NCBI RefSeq assembly: GCF_003368325.1 | Contig: NZ_CP031467.1 | Location: 1,674,001-1,738,000 of the forward strand | DNA length: 64,000 bases | From: Paraburkholderia caffeinilytica | GTDB lineage: Bacteria > Pseudomonadota > Gammaproteobacteria > Burkholderiales > Burkholderiaceae | Direction: 5' to 3' | Position numbers and translations under genes: made by a program | The notes under the pieces: model-generated | Told to the model about the DNA's origin: nothing | Databases searched by the model: none | The model's input: only the letters and a program-made list of their open reading frames with translations | In this document: piece by piece, positions 18,709 to 28,294 of the stretch | Numbering within the stretch: the stretch's first letter is position 1 | How the letters are laid out: every line of letters begins with the position of its first letter

Positions 18709-19914
18709 ATGCAAGAAAACCAACAACATGACTCCGTCGATGTCTTCGTCGGCGTTGACGTAGGTAAAGGCCATCATCACGCCGTCGCTCTCGATCGGAC
18801 CGGAAAGCGCCTGTACAACAAAGCGCTTCCAAACGATGAAACCAAACTGCGCGCCCTAATCACCGAACTCAAGGAGCACGGCCAACTTCTATTCGTCGTC
18901 GACCAGCCCGCCACCATCGGCGCGCTGCCGCTGGCAGTCGCTCGGGACGAAGGCGTTCTGGTCGCCTATCTGCCAGGTCTGGCCATGCGCCGCATCGCCG
19001 ATCTGCATGCGGGCGAAGCCAAGACCGACGCCCGCGATGCCGCCATCATTGCAGAGGCCGCCCGCTCGATGCCGCACACGCTGCGCTCGCTTCGACTTGC
19101 TGACGAGCCGCTTGCCGAACTCACCATGTTGTGCGGTTTCGACGACGATCTCGCCGCGCAGATCACGCAGACCAGCAACCGCATTCGCGGCCTGCTTACC
19201 CAGATCCATCCCGCACTGGAACGGGTTCTGGGGCCGCGCCTCGACCATCCGGCCGTGCTCGATCTGCTTGAGCGGTACCCGTCGCCCGCCGAGCTTGCCG
19301 CGACCAGCGAAAAAGCACTCGCCAACCGCCTCACCAAACTTGCACCTCGCATGGGCAAAAGCCTTGCTGCCGAAATCGTTCAGGCGCTCAGCGAACAGGC
19401 TGTGGTCGTACCCGGTACGCAGGCAGCAACCATCGTCATGCCGCGTCTGGCCCAGCAGCTCGCGTCTTTGCGCAAACAACGCGACGAGGTTGCCAGCGAA
19501 GTTGAACGCCTGGTGCACGCACACCCTCTTTGGCCGGTCCTGACCAGCATGCCGGGAGTCGGCGTCAGGACCGCCGCCAGACTCCTCACGGAAGTCGCCC
19601 ACAAAGCCTTCGCTTCAGCTGCGCATCTCGCAGCCTACGCCGGCCTCGCCCCGGTCACCCGACGCTCAGGCTCGTCTATCCGTGGCGAACACCCCTCCAG
19701 ACGCGGCAACAAGGTGCTCAAGAGAGCGCTCTTCCTCTCCGCCTTTGCTGCCCTGCGAGACCCGACTTCGAGGGACTATTACGCCCGCAAGGTCCAGCAG
19801 GGCAAGCGCCACAATCAGGCGCTCATCGCTCTTGCCAGACGGCGCTGCGACGTGCTGTTCGCGATGCTGCGCGACGGAACCTTCTACCACCCGAAATCAG
19901 CCCCTAATGCTTGA
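18709..19914 (+). CDS. IS110-family transposase (RNA-guided recombinase family)
   Basis: A 401-residue DEDD recombinase. The N-terminal RuvC-like domain has Asp17 (FVGVDVGK), Asp65 (FVVDQPATIG, where many relatives have Glu), and Asp107 and Asp110 (KTDARDAAIIAEAAR). The C-terminal Tnp20 domain has MPGVGVRTAARLLTEV and the Ser-containing RRSGSSIRGEHPSRRGNK. The start MQENQQHDSVDVFVG fits family N-termini; a longer in-frame ORF from 18646 is less likely. The coding sequence is intact, so the element may be active. It resembles the VDQP-type IS110 proteins I associate with actinobacteria, from memory only. Confidence 0.92.
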   Translation: MQENQQHDSVDVFVGVDVGKGHHHAVALDRTGKRLYNKALPNDETKLRALITELKEHGQLLFVVDQPATIGALPLAVARDEGVLVAYLPGLAMRRIADLHAGEAKTDARDAAIIAEAARSMPHTLRSLRLADEPLAELTMLCGFDDDLAAQITQTSNRIRGLLTQIHPALERVLGPRLDHPAVLDLLERYPSPAELAATSEKALANRLTKLAPRMGKSLAAEIVQALSEQAVVVPGTQAATIVMPRLAQQLASLRKQRDEVASEVERLVHAHPLWPVLTSMPGVGVRTAARLLTEVAHKAFASAAHLAAYAGLAPVTRRSGSSIRGEHPSRRGNKVLKRALFLSAFAALRDPTSRDYYARKVQQGKRHNQALIALARRRCDVLFAMLRDGTFYHPKSAPNA

Positions 19915-20028
19915 CGAAACACATAGGGGCACCCTCCCCCGCCCTGACATCCAATATTTCCGTTCCGTGACAGCCGATGTTAAATTGCGGCATCCGGCGC
20001 CGGTCGAAAGCGCACTGACGCTCGGTCA

Positions 20029-20062
20029 TTGACGCCGGACTGTCATCGAACACAACTAGAAT
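20029..20062 (+). promoter_or_regulatory. Candidate ugp promoter with Pho-box-like half-sites
   Basis: CTGTCAT (20040-20046) matches the PhoB half-site. Eleven bases upstream is TTGACGC (20029-20035), a weaker match. TAGAAT (20057-20062) follows 10 bases after as a -10. This is the layout of a PhoB-activated promoter, and ugp is Pho-regulated in E. coli. The first half-site is poor, so this is tentative. Confidence 0.4.
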
Positions 20063-20106
20063 CGCGCGATTCCCATCAGCGCCCGTTCCAATCAGGAGAT
20101 CAATCG

Positions 20107-21432
20107 ATGCGTTGCAAGCCGTTATTCCGTTCGCTTTCCGTTGCCGCCGTGTTGAGCCTCGGCATTAGCCAGGCAGCCCATGCCGCCACCGAAATCCAGT
20201 TCTGGCACGCCATGGAAGCCGCTCTCGGCGAGCGTCTGAACGACATCGCCAACGCGTTCAACGCGTCGCAAAGCGACTACAAGATCGTACCGGTGTTCAA
20301 GGGCAGCTACGACCAGACCCTCGCCGCCGGCATCGCGGCCTATCGCAGCGGCAACGCGCCGGCCATTCTGCAGGTCTACGAAGTCGGCACCGCGACAATG
20401 ATGCAGGCAAAGAAAGCCGTGATTCCGGTCTCCGAAGTGTTCAAGCAAGCCGGTGTGCCGCTCGACGAAAAGGCGTTCGTGCCGACCATCGCCAGCTATT
20501 ACAGCGACGCCAAATCCGGCGAACTGATCTCGATGCCGTTCAATAGCTCGACGCCGGTGCTGTACTACAACAAGGACGCGTTCAAGAAGGCCGGACTCGA
20601 CCCGAATCAGCCGCCGAAAACCTGGGCCGAACTGCAGGTGGACGCGCAGAAGCTGAAGGCCTCGGGCATGGCATGCGGCTATTCGTCGGGCTGGCAGAGC
20701 TGGATTCAGCTCGAAAACTACAGTGCCTGGCATGGCGCGCCGTTCGCGTCGGAGAACAATGGTTTCGACGGCGCCGACGCGCAGCTCGAATTCAACAAGC
20801 CGGTGCAGGTCGCGCATATCCAGTTCCTGCAGAACATGCAGAAGGAAGGCACCTTCACATACGTCGGCCGCAAGGACGAACCGATATCGAAGTTCTATAG
20901 CGGCGACTGCGGGATCATCACGAACTCGTCGGGCTCGCTTGCCACGATCAAGAAGTACGCGAAGTTCAGTTTCGGCACCGGCATGATGCCCTACGACGCC
21001 AGCGTGAAGGGCGCGCCGCAGAACGCGATCATCGGCGGCGCAAGCCTGTGGGTGCTGTCGGGTAAAGATCCGGCGGTGTACAAGGGCGTGGCGAAGTTCA
21101 TGTCTTATCTGTCGTCGGCGCCGGTCGCCGCGAAGTGGCATCAGGACACCGGCTATCTGCCGGTCACGACCGCCGCGTATCAGTTGACCCAACAGCAAGG
21201 CTTCTACGAGAAGAATCCGGGCAGCGATACCGCGATCAAGCAGATGCTCAACAAGCCGCCGCTGCCGTACACGAAGGGCTTGCGTCTGGGCAACATGCCG
21301 CAGATCCGCACCGTGATCGACGAAGAACTCGAACAGGTCTGGGCGGACAAGAAGACGCCGCAACAGGCACTCGATTCGTCGGTGTCGCGTGGCGACGAGT
21401 TGCTGCGCCGCTTCGAAAAAGCCGCTAACTAA
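20107..21432 (+). CDS. ugpB: Glycerol-3-phosphate ABC transporter, substrate-binding protein
   Basis: Periplasmic receptor for sn-glycerol-3-phosphate (and glycerophosphodiesters) that delivers ligand to UgpAE. The start at 20107, after AGGAG, gives 441 residues with a clear signal peptide [19 protein letters not shown] ending near AAHA, and a mature start [19 protein letters not shown], typical of UgpB. Later segments such as [17 protein letters not shown] and [13 protein letters not shown] [10 protein letters not shown] agree. First gene of ugpB-A-E-C, followed by a strong hairpin before ugpA. Confidence 0.93.
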   Translation: MRCKPLFRSLSVAAVLSLGISQAAHAATEIQFWHAMEAALGERLNDIANAFNASQSDYKIVPVFKGSYDQTLAAGIAAYRSGNAPAILQVYEVGTATMMQAKKAVIPVSEVFKQAGVPLDEKAFVPTIASYYSDAKSGELISMPFNSSTPVLYYNKDAFKKAGLDPNQPPKTWAELQVDAQKLKASGMACGYSSGWQSWIQLENYSAWHGAPFASENNGFDGADAQLEFNKPVQVAHIQFLQNMQKEGTFTYVGRKDEPISKFYSGDCGIITNSSGSLATIKKYAKFSFGTGMMPYDASVKGAPQNAIIGGASLWVLSGKDPAVYKGVAKFMSYLSSAPVAAKWHQDTGYLPVTTAAYQLTQQQGFYEKNPGSDTAIKQMLNKPPLPYTKGLRLGNMPQIRTVIDEELEQVWADKKTPQQALDSSVSRGDELLRRFEKAAN

Positions 21433-21446
21433 GCACTAGCCGGCAA

Positions 21447-21472
21447 GGTTTCGGTGCGCCCGCACCGAAACC
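21447..21472 (+). terminator. Intercistronic hairpin ugpB-ugpA
   Basis: An 11-bp perfect stem (21447-21457 with 21462-21472) with a 4-base loop and no T run. Placed just after the binding-protein gene, it may protect its mRNA or partly stop transcription, giving more UgpB than membrane subunits. Confidence 0.7.
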
Positions 21473-21502
21473 CGTTGTTGCTGCAGAACCTAGGAAACTT
21501 CG

Positions 21503-22387
21503 ATGGAAAAGCGCTCCAGCTTCGGCACTAGTGTGCTGCCCTACCTGCTCGTCGCGCCGCAACTCCTGATCACGCTGCTGTTCTTTCTATGGCCGGCAGG
21601 CGAGGCGCTGTGGCAATCCACGCAGAGTCAGGACGCGTTCGGCACGTCGAGCGAGTTTGTCGGGCTTGCCAATTTCAAGCAGTTATTCGCCGATCCGCTT
21701 TACCTGTCGTCGTTCTATACGACGCTGATTTTCTGTGCGCTCGTCACCGTGTCCGGATTGGTGATTTCGCTCCTGCTGGCGGTCTGCGCGGATCGCGTGA
21801 CACGCGGCGCCAAGGCTTATCAGACGCTGCTGATCTGGCCGTATGCGGTCGCGCCCGCGATCGCCGCCGTGTTGTGGTCGTTCCTGTTCAACCCGAGTAT
21901 CGGCATCGTCACCTATGCGCTCGCCAAGTACGGCATCGTGTGGAATCACGCGTTGAACGCGAGTCAGGCGATGTTTCTGGTGGTGCTGGCTTCGGTGTGG
22001 AAGCAGGTCAGCTATAACTTCCTGTTCTTCTACGCCGGCTTGCAGGCGATTCCGCGTTCGCTGATCGAAGCGGCGGCCATCGACGGCGCCGGCCCGGTAA
22101 GGCGCTTCTTCGGCATCGCCCTGCCGCTGCTCTCGCCGACCAGCTTCTTCCTGCTGGTGATCAACATCACCTACGCGTTCTTCGACACCTTCCCGGTGAT
22201 CGACGCCGCCACCGGCGGCGGCCCGGCGCAATCCACCCGCACGCTGATCTACAAGATCTTCGCGGAAGGCTTCCAGGGGTTGGACATCGGCAGCTCGGGC
22301 GCGCAGTCGGTCATCCTGATGGTGATCGTCGTCGCGTTGACGGTCGTGCAGTTCCGCTTCATCGAACGGAGGGTTCAATACTCATGA
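21503..22387 (+). CDS. ugpA: Glycerol-3-phosphate ABC transporter permease UgpA
   Basis: Inner-membrane permease subunit, 294 residues, with about six transmembrane helices. The first is [18 protein letters not shown]. The cytoplasmic EAA loop that contacts the ATPase reads [20 protein letters not shown]. It pairs with UgpE; the ugpE start overlaps the ugpA stop by four bases (ATGA), a sign of translational coupling. Confidence 0.93.
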   Translation: MEKRSSFGTSVLPYLLVAPQLLITLLFFLWPAGEALWQSTQSQDAFGTSSEFVGLANFKQLFADPLYLSSFYTTLIFCALVTVSGLVISLLLAVCADRVTRGAKAYQTLLIWPYAVAPAIAAVLWSFLFNPSIGIVTYALAKYGIVWNHALNASQAMFLVVLASVWKQVSYNFLFFYAGLQAIPRSLIEAAAIDGAGPVRRFFGIALPLLSPTSFFLLVINITYAFFDTFPVIDAATGGGPAQSTRTLIYKIFAEGFQGLDIGSSGAQSVILMVIVVALTVVQFRFIERRVQYS

Positions 22388-23229
22388 TCGAGAACCGCCG
22401 CGGTTTCGACCTCTTCTGCCACGCGGTGCTGATTCTCGGCGTCGTGCTGGTGGTGTTTCCGGTGTACGTCGCGTTTTGCGCGGCGACGATGAGCGACCAC
22501 GAGGTGTTCAGCGTGCCGCTGTCGCTGGTGCCGAGTACGCATCTGTTCGAGAACATCGCGACTGTCTGGTCGCATGGCAGCGGCAATGCGGCGGCGCCGT
22601 TCGGCCGCATGCTGTTCAACAGCCTCGTGATGGCGCTCGTGATTTCGATCGGCAAGATCGCCATCTCGATGATCTCCGCGTACGCGATCGTGTTTTTCCG
22701 CTTTCCGTTTCGCAATCTGTCGTTCTGGTTGATCTTCGTCACGCTGATGCTGCCGGTCGAAGTGCGTATCTTCCCGACGGTACAGGTCGTGTCGTCGATG
22801 CATCTGAGCAATACGTACAGCGGTTTGACCTTGCCGCTGATCGCATCGGCCACCGCCACGTTCCTGTTCCGTCAGTTTTTCATGACGCTGCCCGACGAAT
22901 TGATGGAAGCGGCTCGCATCGACGGCGCCGGCGCGCTGCGTTTCTTCTGGGACGTCGTGCTGCCGCTGTCCAAAACGAATATGGCTGCGCTGTTCGTCAT
23001 CACGTTCATTTACGGTTGGAATCAGTATCTGTGGCCGATCCTGATTACGAGCCAGCAGTCGCTGACCACAGCCGTGGTCGGCATCAAAAGCATGATCGCG
23101 TCCGGCGACACCGCAACCGAATGGCATCTCGTGATGACCGCGACGCTCCTCGCCATGCTGCCGCCGCTCGCCGTCGTGCTGACGATGCAGCGCTGGTTCG
23201 TGCGCGGGTTGGTGGACTCGGAGAAATAA
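22384..23229 (+). CDS. ugpE: Glycerol-3-phosphate ABC transporter permease UgpE
   Basis: Second inner-membrane permease subunit, 281 residues, about six transmembrane helices, with the EAA motif [20 protein letters not shown]. It begins [20 protein letters not shown]. It overlaps ugpA by four bases and is followed after 88 bases by ugpC. Confidence 0.93.
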   Translation: MIENRRGFDLFCHAVLILGVVLVVFPVYVAFCAATMSDHEVFSVPLSLVPSTHLFENIATVWSHGSGNAAAPFGRMLFNSLVMALVISIGKIAISMISAYAIVFFRFPFRNLSFWLIFVTLMLPVEVRIFPTVQVVSSMHLSNTYSGLTLPLIASATATFLFRQFFMTLPDELMEAARIDGAGALRFFWDVVLPLSKTNMAALFVITFIYGWNQYLWPILITSQQSLTTAVVGIKSMIASGDTATEWHLVMTATLLAMLPPLAVVLTMQRWFVRGLVDSEK

Positions 23230-23317
23230 GCCGCTTCATGGCGAACTCCGGCATTCAAATCAAGAACACCGCGCAAAGCGTGGCACGCGCGGCAAGCTAC
23301 GAAAAGGCTAAAACGGC

Positions 23318-24406
23318 ATGGCTGCACTGACTCTGCAAGGCGTTAAAAAGACCTACGACGGCAAACAGTTCGTGTTGCACGGTATCGACGTGGACGTCGC
23401 GGACGGCGAGTTCGTGGTGATGGTCGGTCCATCGGGGTGTGGCAAATCGACCTTGCTGCGCATGGTGGCCGGGCTCGAAGGCATTTCCGACGGCACCGTC
23501 TCGATCTCCGGCAAAGTGGTCAATCGGCTGGAGCCGAAGGATCGCAACATCGCAATGGTGTTCCAGAACTACGCGCTGTATCCGCATATGAGCGTCGCCG
23601 AGAACATGGGCTACGCGCTGAAAATCGCGGGCGTCGACCGCGCGCAGATTGCGAAGCGCGTGGACGCCGCGGCGCAGATTCTCGAACTTGGACCGCTGCT
23701 CGCACGCAAGCCGCGCGAGTTGTCCGGTGGGCAACGACAACGCGTCGCCATGGGCCGCGCGATCGTGCGTGAGCCGGCAGTGTTTCTGTTCGATGAGCCG
23801 CTGTCCAATCTCGATGCACGCCTGCGCGTGCAAATGCGCCTCGAAATCCAGCGCCTGCATGCACGGCTTGCCACCACCAGCCTCTACGTCACCCACGATC
23901 AGATCGAAGCGATGACGCTGGCGCAACGCGTGATCGTGATGAACAAGGGCCACGCTGAGCAGATCGGCGCGCCGACCGAAGTCTACGAGCGGCCGGCGAC
24001 GGTGTTCGTTGCGAGCTTCATCGGCTCGCCGGGGATGAATCTGCTGGAAGGCCGGGTGTCGGACGACGGTTCCGTGTTCGAGGTTGCCGGCAACGGTCCG
24101 AAACTGCCGCTCACAGGCGTGGCGCCGATCGGCCGGGAAGTGGCCAAGGGTCGCGAATGGACGCTGGGCATTCGCCCCGAGCACATGACACCGGGACAAG
24201 CGGACGCTGCGCAAGCCACGTTGACCGTCGAGTCCTGCGAACTGCTCGGCGCGGACAACCTCGCGCACGGCCGTTGGGGCAATCGCGACGTGACTGTGCG
24301 GCTGCCGCACACGCATCGGCCCGCGGCCGGCGAAACGCTGCAAGTCGCGCTGCCCGCGCAGCATCTGCATTTCTTCGATCCGTCGACAGGACGACGAGCG
24401 AACTGA
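23318..24406 (+). CDS. ugpC: Glycerol-3-phosphate ABC transporter ATPase UgpC
   Basis: Cytoplasmic ATPase of the ugp importer, MalK/UgpC type, 362 residues. Walker A is GPSGCGKSTLLR, the signature is LSGGQRQRVAMGRA, Walker B is VFLFDEPLSNLDARLR, and the switch His lies in YVTHDQIEAMTL. A C-terminal OB-fold (TOBE) domain follows, which in relatives is regulatory. Last gene of the operon; no ugpQ follows. Confidence 0.94.
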   Translation: MAALTLQGVKKTYDGKQFVLHGIDVDVADGEFVVMVGPSGCGKSTLLRMVAGLEGISDGTVSISGKVVNRLEPKDRNIAMVFQNYALYPHMSVAENMGYALKIAGVDRAQIAKRVDAAAQILELGPLLARKPRELSGGQRQRVAMGRAIVREPAVFLFDEPLSNLDARLRVQMRLEIQRLHARLATTSLYVTHDQIEAMTLAQRVIVMNKGHAEQIGAPTEVYERPATVFVASFIGSPGMNLLEGRVSDDGSVFEVAGNGPKLPLTGVAPIGREVAKGREWTLGIRPEHMTPGQADAAQATLTVESCELLGADNLAHGRWGNRDVTVRLPHTHRPAAGETLQVALPAQHLHFFDPSTGRRAN

Positions 24407-24413
24407 CGTCACC

Positions 24414-24434
24414 GCGGCGGCCCTCTGCCGCCGC
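24414..24434. terminator. GC hairpin after ugpC
   Basis: A 7-bp stem (24414-24420 with 24428-24434) with a 7-base loop, eight bases past the ugpC stop. There is no T run, so termination is uncertain. The remaining ~190 bases before ettA hold no gene I can support. Confidence 0.45.
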
Positions 24435-24623
24435 ATCCCCGCCCCGAAGTACAATGCCACCTGCACAACCCGCCCGCGCGCGGGGCGTCGCGGGGTTCGA
24501 AGCCGCGCCCGACGCCGCGCCGGCCGGGGCCGGGCGCACTGCCCGGCCACAACACCCATTACCCATCCACCCACGACCGCCCGCCCCCACGCGGCCGGCG
24601 TCGTCAACGTCTATTGCAAGCAA

Positions 24624-26288
24624 ATGGCCCAATACGTCTTCACCATGAACCGGGTCGGCAAAATCGTGCCGCCCAAGCGTCAAATCCTGAAAGACATCTC
24701 GCTGTCGTTCTTCCCCGGCGCGAAGATCGGCCTGCTCGGCCTGAACGGCTCGGGCAAGTCGACGCTGATCCGCATCATGGCCGGTGTGGACAAGGACATC
24801 GAAGGCGAAGCCACGCCGATGCCGAACCTGAACATCGGCTATCTGCCGCAGGAGCCGCAACTCGATCCGAACAAGACCGTGCGCGAAGCGGTCGAAGAAG
24901 GTCTCGGCGACGTCTTCGGCGCGCAAAAGAAACTCGACGAGATCTACGCGGCCTACGCGGAGCCGGATGCCGACTTCGATGCACTCGCTGCGGAGCAAGC
25001 GAAGTACGAAGCGATTCTGGCCACGACCGACGGCAGCGCCGAACAACAGATCGAAATCGCTGCCGACGCGCTGCGTCTGCCGGCGTGGGACGCGAAGATC
25101 GAACACCTGTCGGGCGGTGAAAAGCGCCGCGTCGCGTTGTGCAAGCTGCTGCTCGAAAAACCGGACATGCTGCTGCTCGACGAACCGACCAACCACCTGG
25201 ACGCGGAATCGGTCGACTGGCTCGAACAGTTCCTCACGCGCTTCCCGGGCACGGTGGTCGCCGTCACCCACGATCGCTACTTCCTCGATAACGCCGCCGA
25301 GTGGATTCTCGAACTCGACCGCGGCCACGGCATTCCGTGGAAGGGCAACTACAGCAGCTGGCTCGACCAGAAGGAAGAGCGCCTGAAACAGGAAGAGTCG
25401 TCGGAATCGGCACGTCAGAAGGCGATCAAGAAGGAACTGGAGTGGGTGCGCCAGAACCCGAAGGGCCGTCAGGCAAAGTCGAAGGCGCGTATCGCCCGCT
25501 TCGAGGAACTGAACAGCCAGGATTACCAGAAGCGCAACGAAACCTCGGAAATCTTTATCCCGGTCGGCGACCGCCTGGGTAACGAAGTCATCGAGTTCAA
25601 GAACGTCAGCAAGTCGTATGGCGATCGTTTGCTGCTCGACGACGTCAGCTTCAAGGTTCCGGCGGGCGCGATCGTCGGCATCATCGGACCGAACGGCGCC
25701 GGCAAGTCGACGCTGTTCCGTATGCTGACCGGCCGCGAACAGCCGGATTCGGGCGAGATCGTGCAAGGCCCGACCGTCAAGCTCGCGTACGTGGATCAAA
25801 GCCGCGACGCGCTCGACGGCTCGAAGACCGTGTTCGAAGAAATCTCCGGCGGGGCGGACGTGCTGACCGTGGGCAAGTACGAGACACCTTCGCGTGCGTA
25901 CATCGGCCGCTTCAACTTCAAGGGTGGCGATCAGCAGAAGACGGTCGGTAACCTGTCGGGCGGTGAGCGCGGCCGGCTGCATCTGGCGAAAACGCTGATC
26001 GCGGGCGGCAACGTGCTGCTGCTGGACGAACCGTCGAACGACCTGGACGTCGAAACGCTGCGCGCGCTCGAAGACGCACTGCTCGAATTCGCCGGCTCTG
26101 TCATGGTGATCTCGCACGATCGCTGGTTCCTCGACCGCATCGCGACGCACATCCTGGCGTTCGAAGGCGATTCGCAAATCACGTTCTTCGACGGCAACTA
26201 CCAGGAATACGAAGCGGACAAGCGTGCACGCCTCGGTGAAGAAGCTGCACGTCCGAAGCGTCTGCGTTACAAGCCGATCGCGCGATAA
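24624..26288 (+). CDS. ettA: Energy-dependent translational throttle protein EttA
   Basis: ABC-F ATPase that binds the ribosomal E site and gates the first peptide bond according to ATP/ADP ratio. The 554 residues contain two ABC domains: Walker A GLNGSGKSTLIR and GPNGAGKSTLFR, signatures LSGGEKRRVALCKLL and LSGGERGRLHLAKTL, and Walker B LLLDEPTNHLD and LLLDEPSNDLD. An arm insert follows the first Walker A, and a charged linker lies in between. The start MAQYVFTMNRVGKIVPPK matches EttA closely. Confidence 0.96.
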   Translation: MAQYVFTMNRVGKIVPPKRQILKDISLSFFPGAKIGLLGLNGSGKSTLIRIMAGVDKDIEGEATPMPNLNIGYLPQEPQLDPNKTVREAVEEGLGDVFGAQKKLDEIYAAYAEPDADFDALAAEQAKYEAILATTDGSAEQQIEIAADALRLPAWDAKIEHLSGGEKRRVALCKLLLEKPDMLLLDEPTNHLDAESVDWLEQFLTRFPGTVVAVTHDRYFLDNAAEWILELDRGHGIPWKGNYSSWLDQKEERLKQEESSESARQKAIKKELEWVRQNPKGRQAKSKARIARFEELNSQDYQKRNETSEIFIPVGDRLGNEVIEFKNVSKSYGDRLLLDDVSFKVPAGAIVGIIGPNGAGKSTLFRMLTGREQPDSGEIVQGPTVKLAYVDQSRDALDGSKTVFEEISGGADVLTVGKYETPSRAYIGRFNFKGGDQQKTVGNLSGGERGRLHLAKTLIAGGNVLLLDEPSNDLDVETLRALEDALLEFAGSVMVISHDRWFLDRIATHILAFEGDSQITFFDGNYQEYEADKRARLGEEAARPKRLRYKPIAR

Positions 26289-26302
26289 ATCGCCAGTTTG
26301 GC

Positions 26303-26332
26303 GGCCCGCTCGTCGGCTGATGAGCGGGCAGT
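26303..26332 (+). terminator. Terminator after ettA
   Basis: An 8-bp GC stem (26303-26310 with 26321-26328), 10-base loop, then AGTTTT. It lies 15 bases past the ettA stop. Confidence 0.65.
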
Positions 26333-26393
26333 TTTGCGGGTCCTTTTTTTGCTGACGGTGTTGCGAACCCAGCGCGGCGACGAGGAGGCACGC

Positions 26394-27518
26394 ATGGCGA
26401 TTTCGCAGAGCAAGCGCTGGGCCATTGCCGTCGGTGGCGTGTTACTCGTGTTAATTGCCGTCGCGCTCGGTGCGCTGCAGTTCGCGCAGCGCGAAGTCAA
26501 GGAACGCGTCGTTGCAGCGCTCGGGCCATTAGGCAGCGCCGAAAGCATCCGGGTCGGCCTCACTTCGGTCCATCTCACCAACGTTCTGCTCAAGGCGCCG
26601 CCCGGCTGGCCCGCCGGCGATCCGCTACGCGCCGACGAAATCATCATCACGCCCGATATCCGCGATCTGCTCGCGCAACGCATGCATATCCGCAGCGTGG
26701 TAGTGCGCGGCTTCGACATCGCCGCGCTGCGAACAAAGGACGGTGCGATCCGTCTGATGCCGAATCTGCGGCAAACGATCAACCGCGTCAACGACAACGA
26801 GGCCAGCAGCGCGGCACCCTCCGGCTCGCGCGAAAAGCGGGTTGACCACATTCGCTTCGAGCAGGGCAACTTCCATTTCTACGACATGACAGTCGGCCCA
26901 CCGGCATTCAAAGTGACCGTCAGCAACGCCAACGCGACTGTCGATCACCTGCATCTGCCCGCGCTCACCGAACCGACCAATGTCAGCGTCACCGGCTCGA
27001 TCAAGGGCCCGGCGCACACGGGCACCGTTGCGTTCGGCGGGTGGATCAAGATTGCCAGCAAGGATTCACAGACCACCAGCACACTGCGCGACGTCGACGT
27101 CGCGATGCTGGATCCATACCTGCTGAAAAAAACCGGCGCGAAGGCGCAAGTGACGGGCGGCACGGTCGATCTGACGATCGACTCGACGGTGCGCAACTAT
27201 CAGCTGCACGCACCCGGCACGGTGACCCTCCATCATCTGCAACTCGCCGACAGCGACAACCCGCTCGACACCTTCATGTCGATTCCGACCAAAGCGGCCA
27301 TCGCCGCACTCAAGACGCACAACGGCGACGTCACGCTGCATTTCGTGCTGGATGGGAATTTGCGCGACCCGAAGTTTTCGGTGCAGGAAAGTCTGATGAC
27401 GCGCCTTGGCGCCGGTTTTGCGAATGCGATGGGCGTAAGCGTCGAAGGCGTGGCGAAGGGCGCCGGGGAGACCGTGAAAGGATTGGGTAACGCGTTGAAG
27501 AATCTGCTCGGTCAGTAG
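26394..27518 (+). CDS. DUF748/AsmA-like membrane-anchored protein
   Basis: A 374-residue protein with one N-terminal transmembrane segment (about residues 8-28, RWAIAVGGVLLVLIAVALG), then a periplasmic beta-rich domain. The segment PLRADEIIITPDIRDLLAQ and the repeated VRGFDIAAL-type strands resemble DUF748/AsmA proteins, which belong to the lipid-transport-like bridge fold. The start at 26394 is preceded by a good GAGGAGG site. The function is not known. It converges on the HAD hydrolase gene. Confidence 0.7.
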   Translation: MAISQSKRWAIAVGGVLLVLIAVALGALQFAQREVKERVVAALGPLGSAESIRVGLTSVHLTNVLLKAPPGWPAGDPLRADEIIITPDIRDLLAQRMHIRSVVVRGFDIAALRTKDGAIRLMPNLRQTINRVNDNEASSAAPSGSREKRVDHIRFEQGNFHFYDMTVGPPAFKVTVSNANATVDHLHLPALTEPTNVSVTGSIKGPAHTGTVAFGGWIKIASKDSQTTSTLRDVDVAMLDPYLLKKTGAKAQVTGGTVDLTIDSTVRNYQLHAPGTVTLHHLQLADSDNPLDTFMSIPTKAAIAALKTHNGDVTLHFVLDGNLRDPKFSVQESLMTRLGAGFANAMGVSVEGVAKGAGETVKGLGNALKNLLGQ

Positions 27519-27637
27519 CCAGACGCTGGTCGAGGCAGGCGGGGTCGTTCGTTAGTCGTTAAAGTGGAAACGCCCGCTCGCCGCTTAAATCATGATGCCC
27601 TGTGACCCGGCACGCCTCTAAACCCGGCCGCCCACGC

Positions 27638-28261
27638 TTAAACCGGCAATCCTAAGTCGCGTAGTTTCGCTTCGGTCTGCCCGGCGTTCACGTGATGCAC
27701 GCCGTGCCAGCCGAGCGCCGTCGCGGCCTCGGCGTTTTTCAGATTGTCGTCGATGAAGACGAGTTCGCCTGGATGAATGCCCGGCAGTTGCGCCTCGATC
27801 CGCTGACGCATTTCCGCGAAGATCGCCGGATCGGGCTTGACCAGCTTCACCCGCCCCGACACGACGATGTCGCGGAAACGCCGCAACACCGGGTAATGTT
27901 CCCACGCATACGGAAACGTCTCCGCCGACCAGTTGGTCAGCCCAAAAAGCGGCACATCGGCGGCCTCGAGCTTCTCCATGATCGCCACGCCTTCTTCCAG
28001 CACGCCGGCCACCATCTCGTGCCAGCGCTCGTAGAACGCGTGGATCAGTGCAGCATGATCGGGAAATTTCGCGATCAACTCGTCCGTCCCCTCGGCGATC
28101 GGCTGGCCGCCGTCCTGACGGATCACCCAATCCATCGAACAGACATGTGTCAGAAACCAGCGGCGCTCTGTTTCGTCCGGAATAAGCTCGCGATACAGAT
28201 ACTCGGGGCTCCAGTCGATCAACACGCCGCCGAAATCGAACACGACTGCTTTGATGGCCAT
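27638..28261 (-). CDS. HAD-superfamily hydrolase (haloacid dehalogenase-like)
   Basis: A 207-residue HAD IA hydrolase. Motif I is VVFDFGGVLIDW with nucleophile Asp9; the second Asp usual in phosphatases is Gly11, as in YihX-type relatives. Motif II is GLTNWS, motif III KLVKPDP, motif IV FIDDNLKN. The Glu/Asp-rich cap suggests a small phosphorylated substrate, for example a sugar phosphate, but this is inference. It lies 33 bases downstream of the aminopeptidase P gene and may be co-transcribed. Confidence 0.85.
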   Translation of the reverse strand: MAIKAVVFDFGGVLIDWSPEYLYRELIPDETERRWFLTHVCSMDWVIRQDGGQPIAEGTDELIAKFPDHAALIHAFYERWHEMVAGVLEEGVAIMEKLEAADVPLFGLTNWSAETFPYAWEHYPVLRRFRDIVVSGRVKLVKPDPAIFAEMRQRIEAQLPGIHPGELVFIDDNLKNAEAATALGWHGVHHVNAGQTEAKLRDLGLPV

Positions 28262-28294
28262 GCACGCTCCGTCAGTAAGGTCGTGGCGACGAGA

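Larger units (their letters stand above)
18465..19935 (+). mobile_element. IS110-family insertion element (ends uncertain)
   Basis: A complete-looking IS110-type recombinase gene with about 250 bases of non-coding DNA upstream and little downstream, inserted between the GDPD-like gene and ugpB. IS110 elements lack clear terminal inverted repeats and target duplications, so the ends are estimates. An 8-base direct repeat ATAGGGGC occurs upstream (18606-18613) and just past the stop (19923-19930), which may mark end-related sequence. The element separates two genes that may once have been neighbours. Confidence 0.7.

Noticed and set aside
22359..23127. Long minus-strand frames opposite ugpE
   Set aside because: Arg/His/Gln-rich shadow translations of a clear permease gene, typical of high-GC antisense frames.
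23238..23330. A 30-codon ORF between ugpE and ugpC (MANSGIQIKN...)
   Set aside because: It overlaps the ugpC start, has no visible ribosome site of its own, and no family; most likely chance in high-GC DNA.
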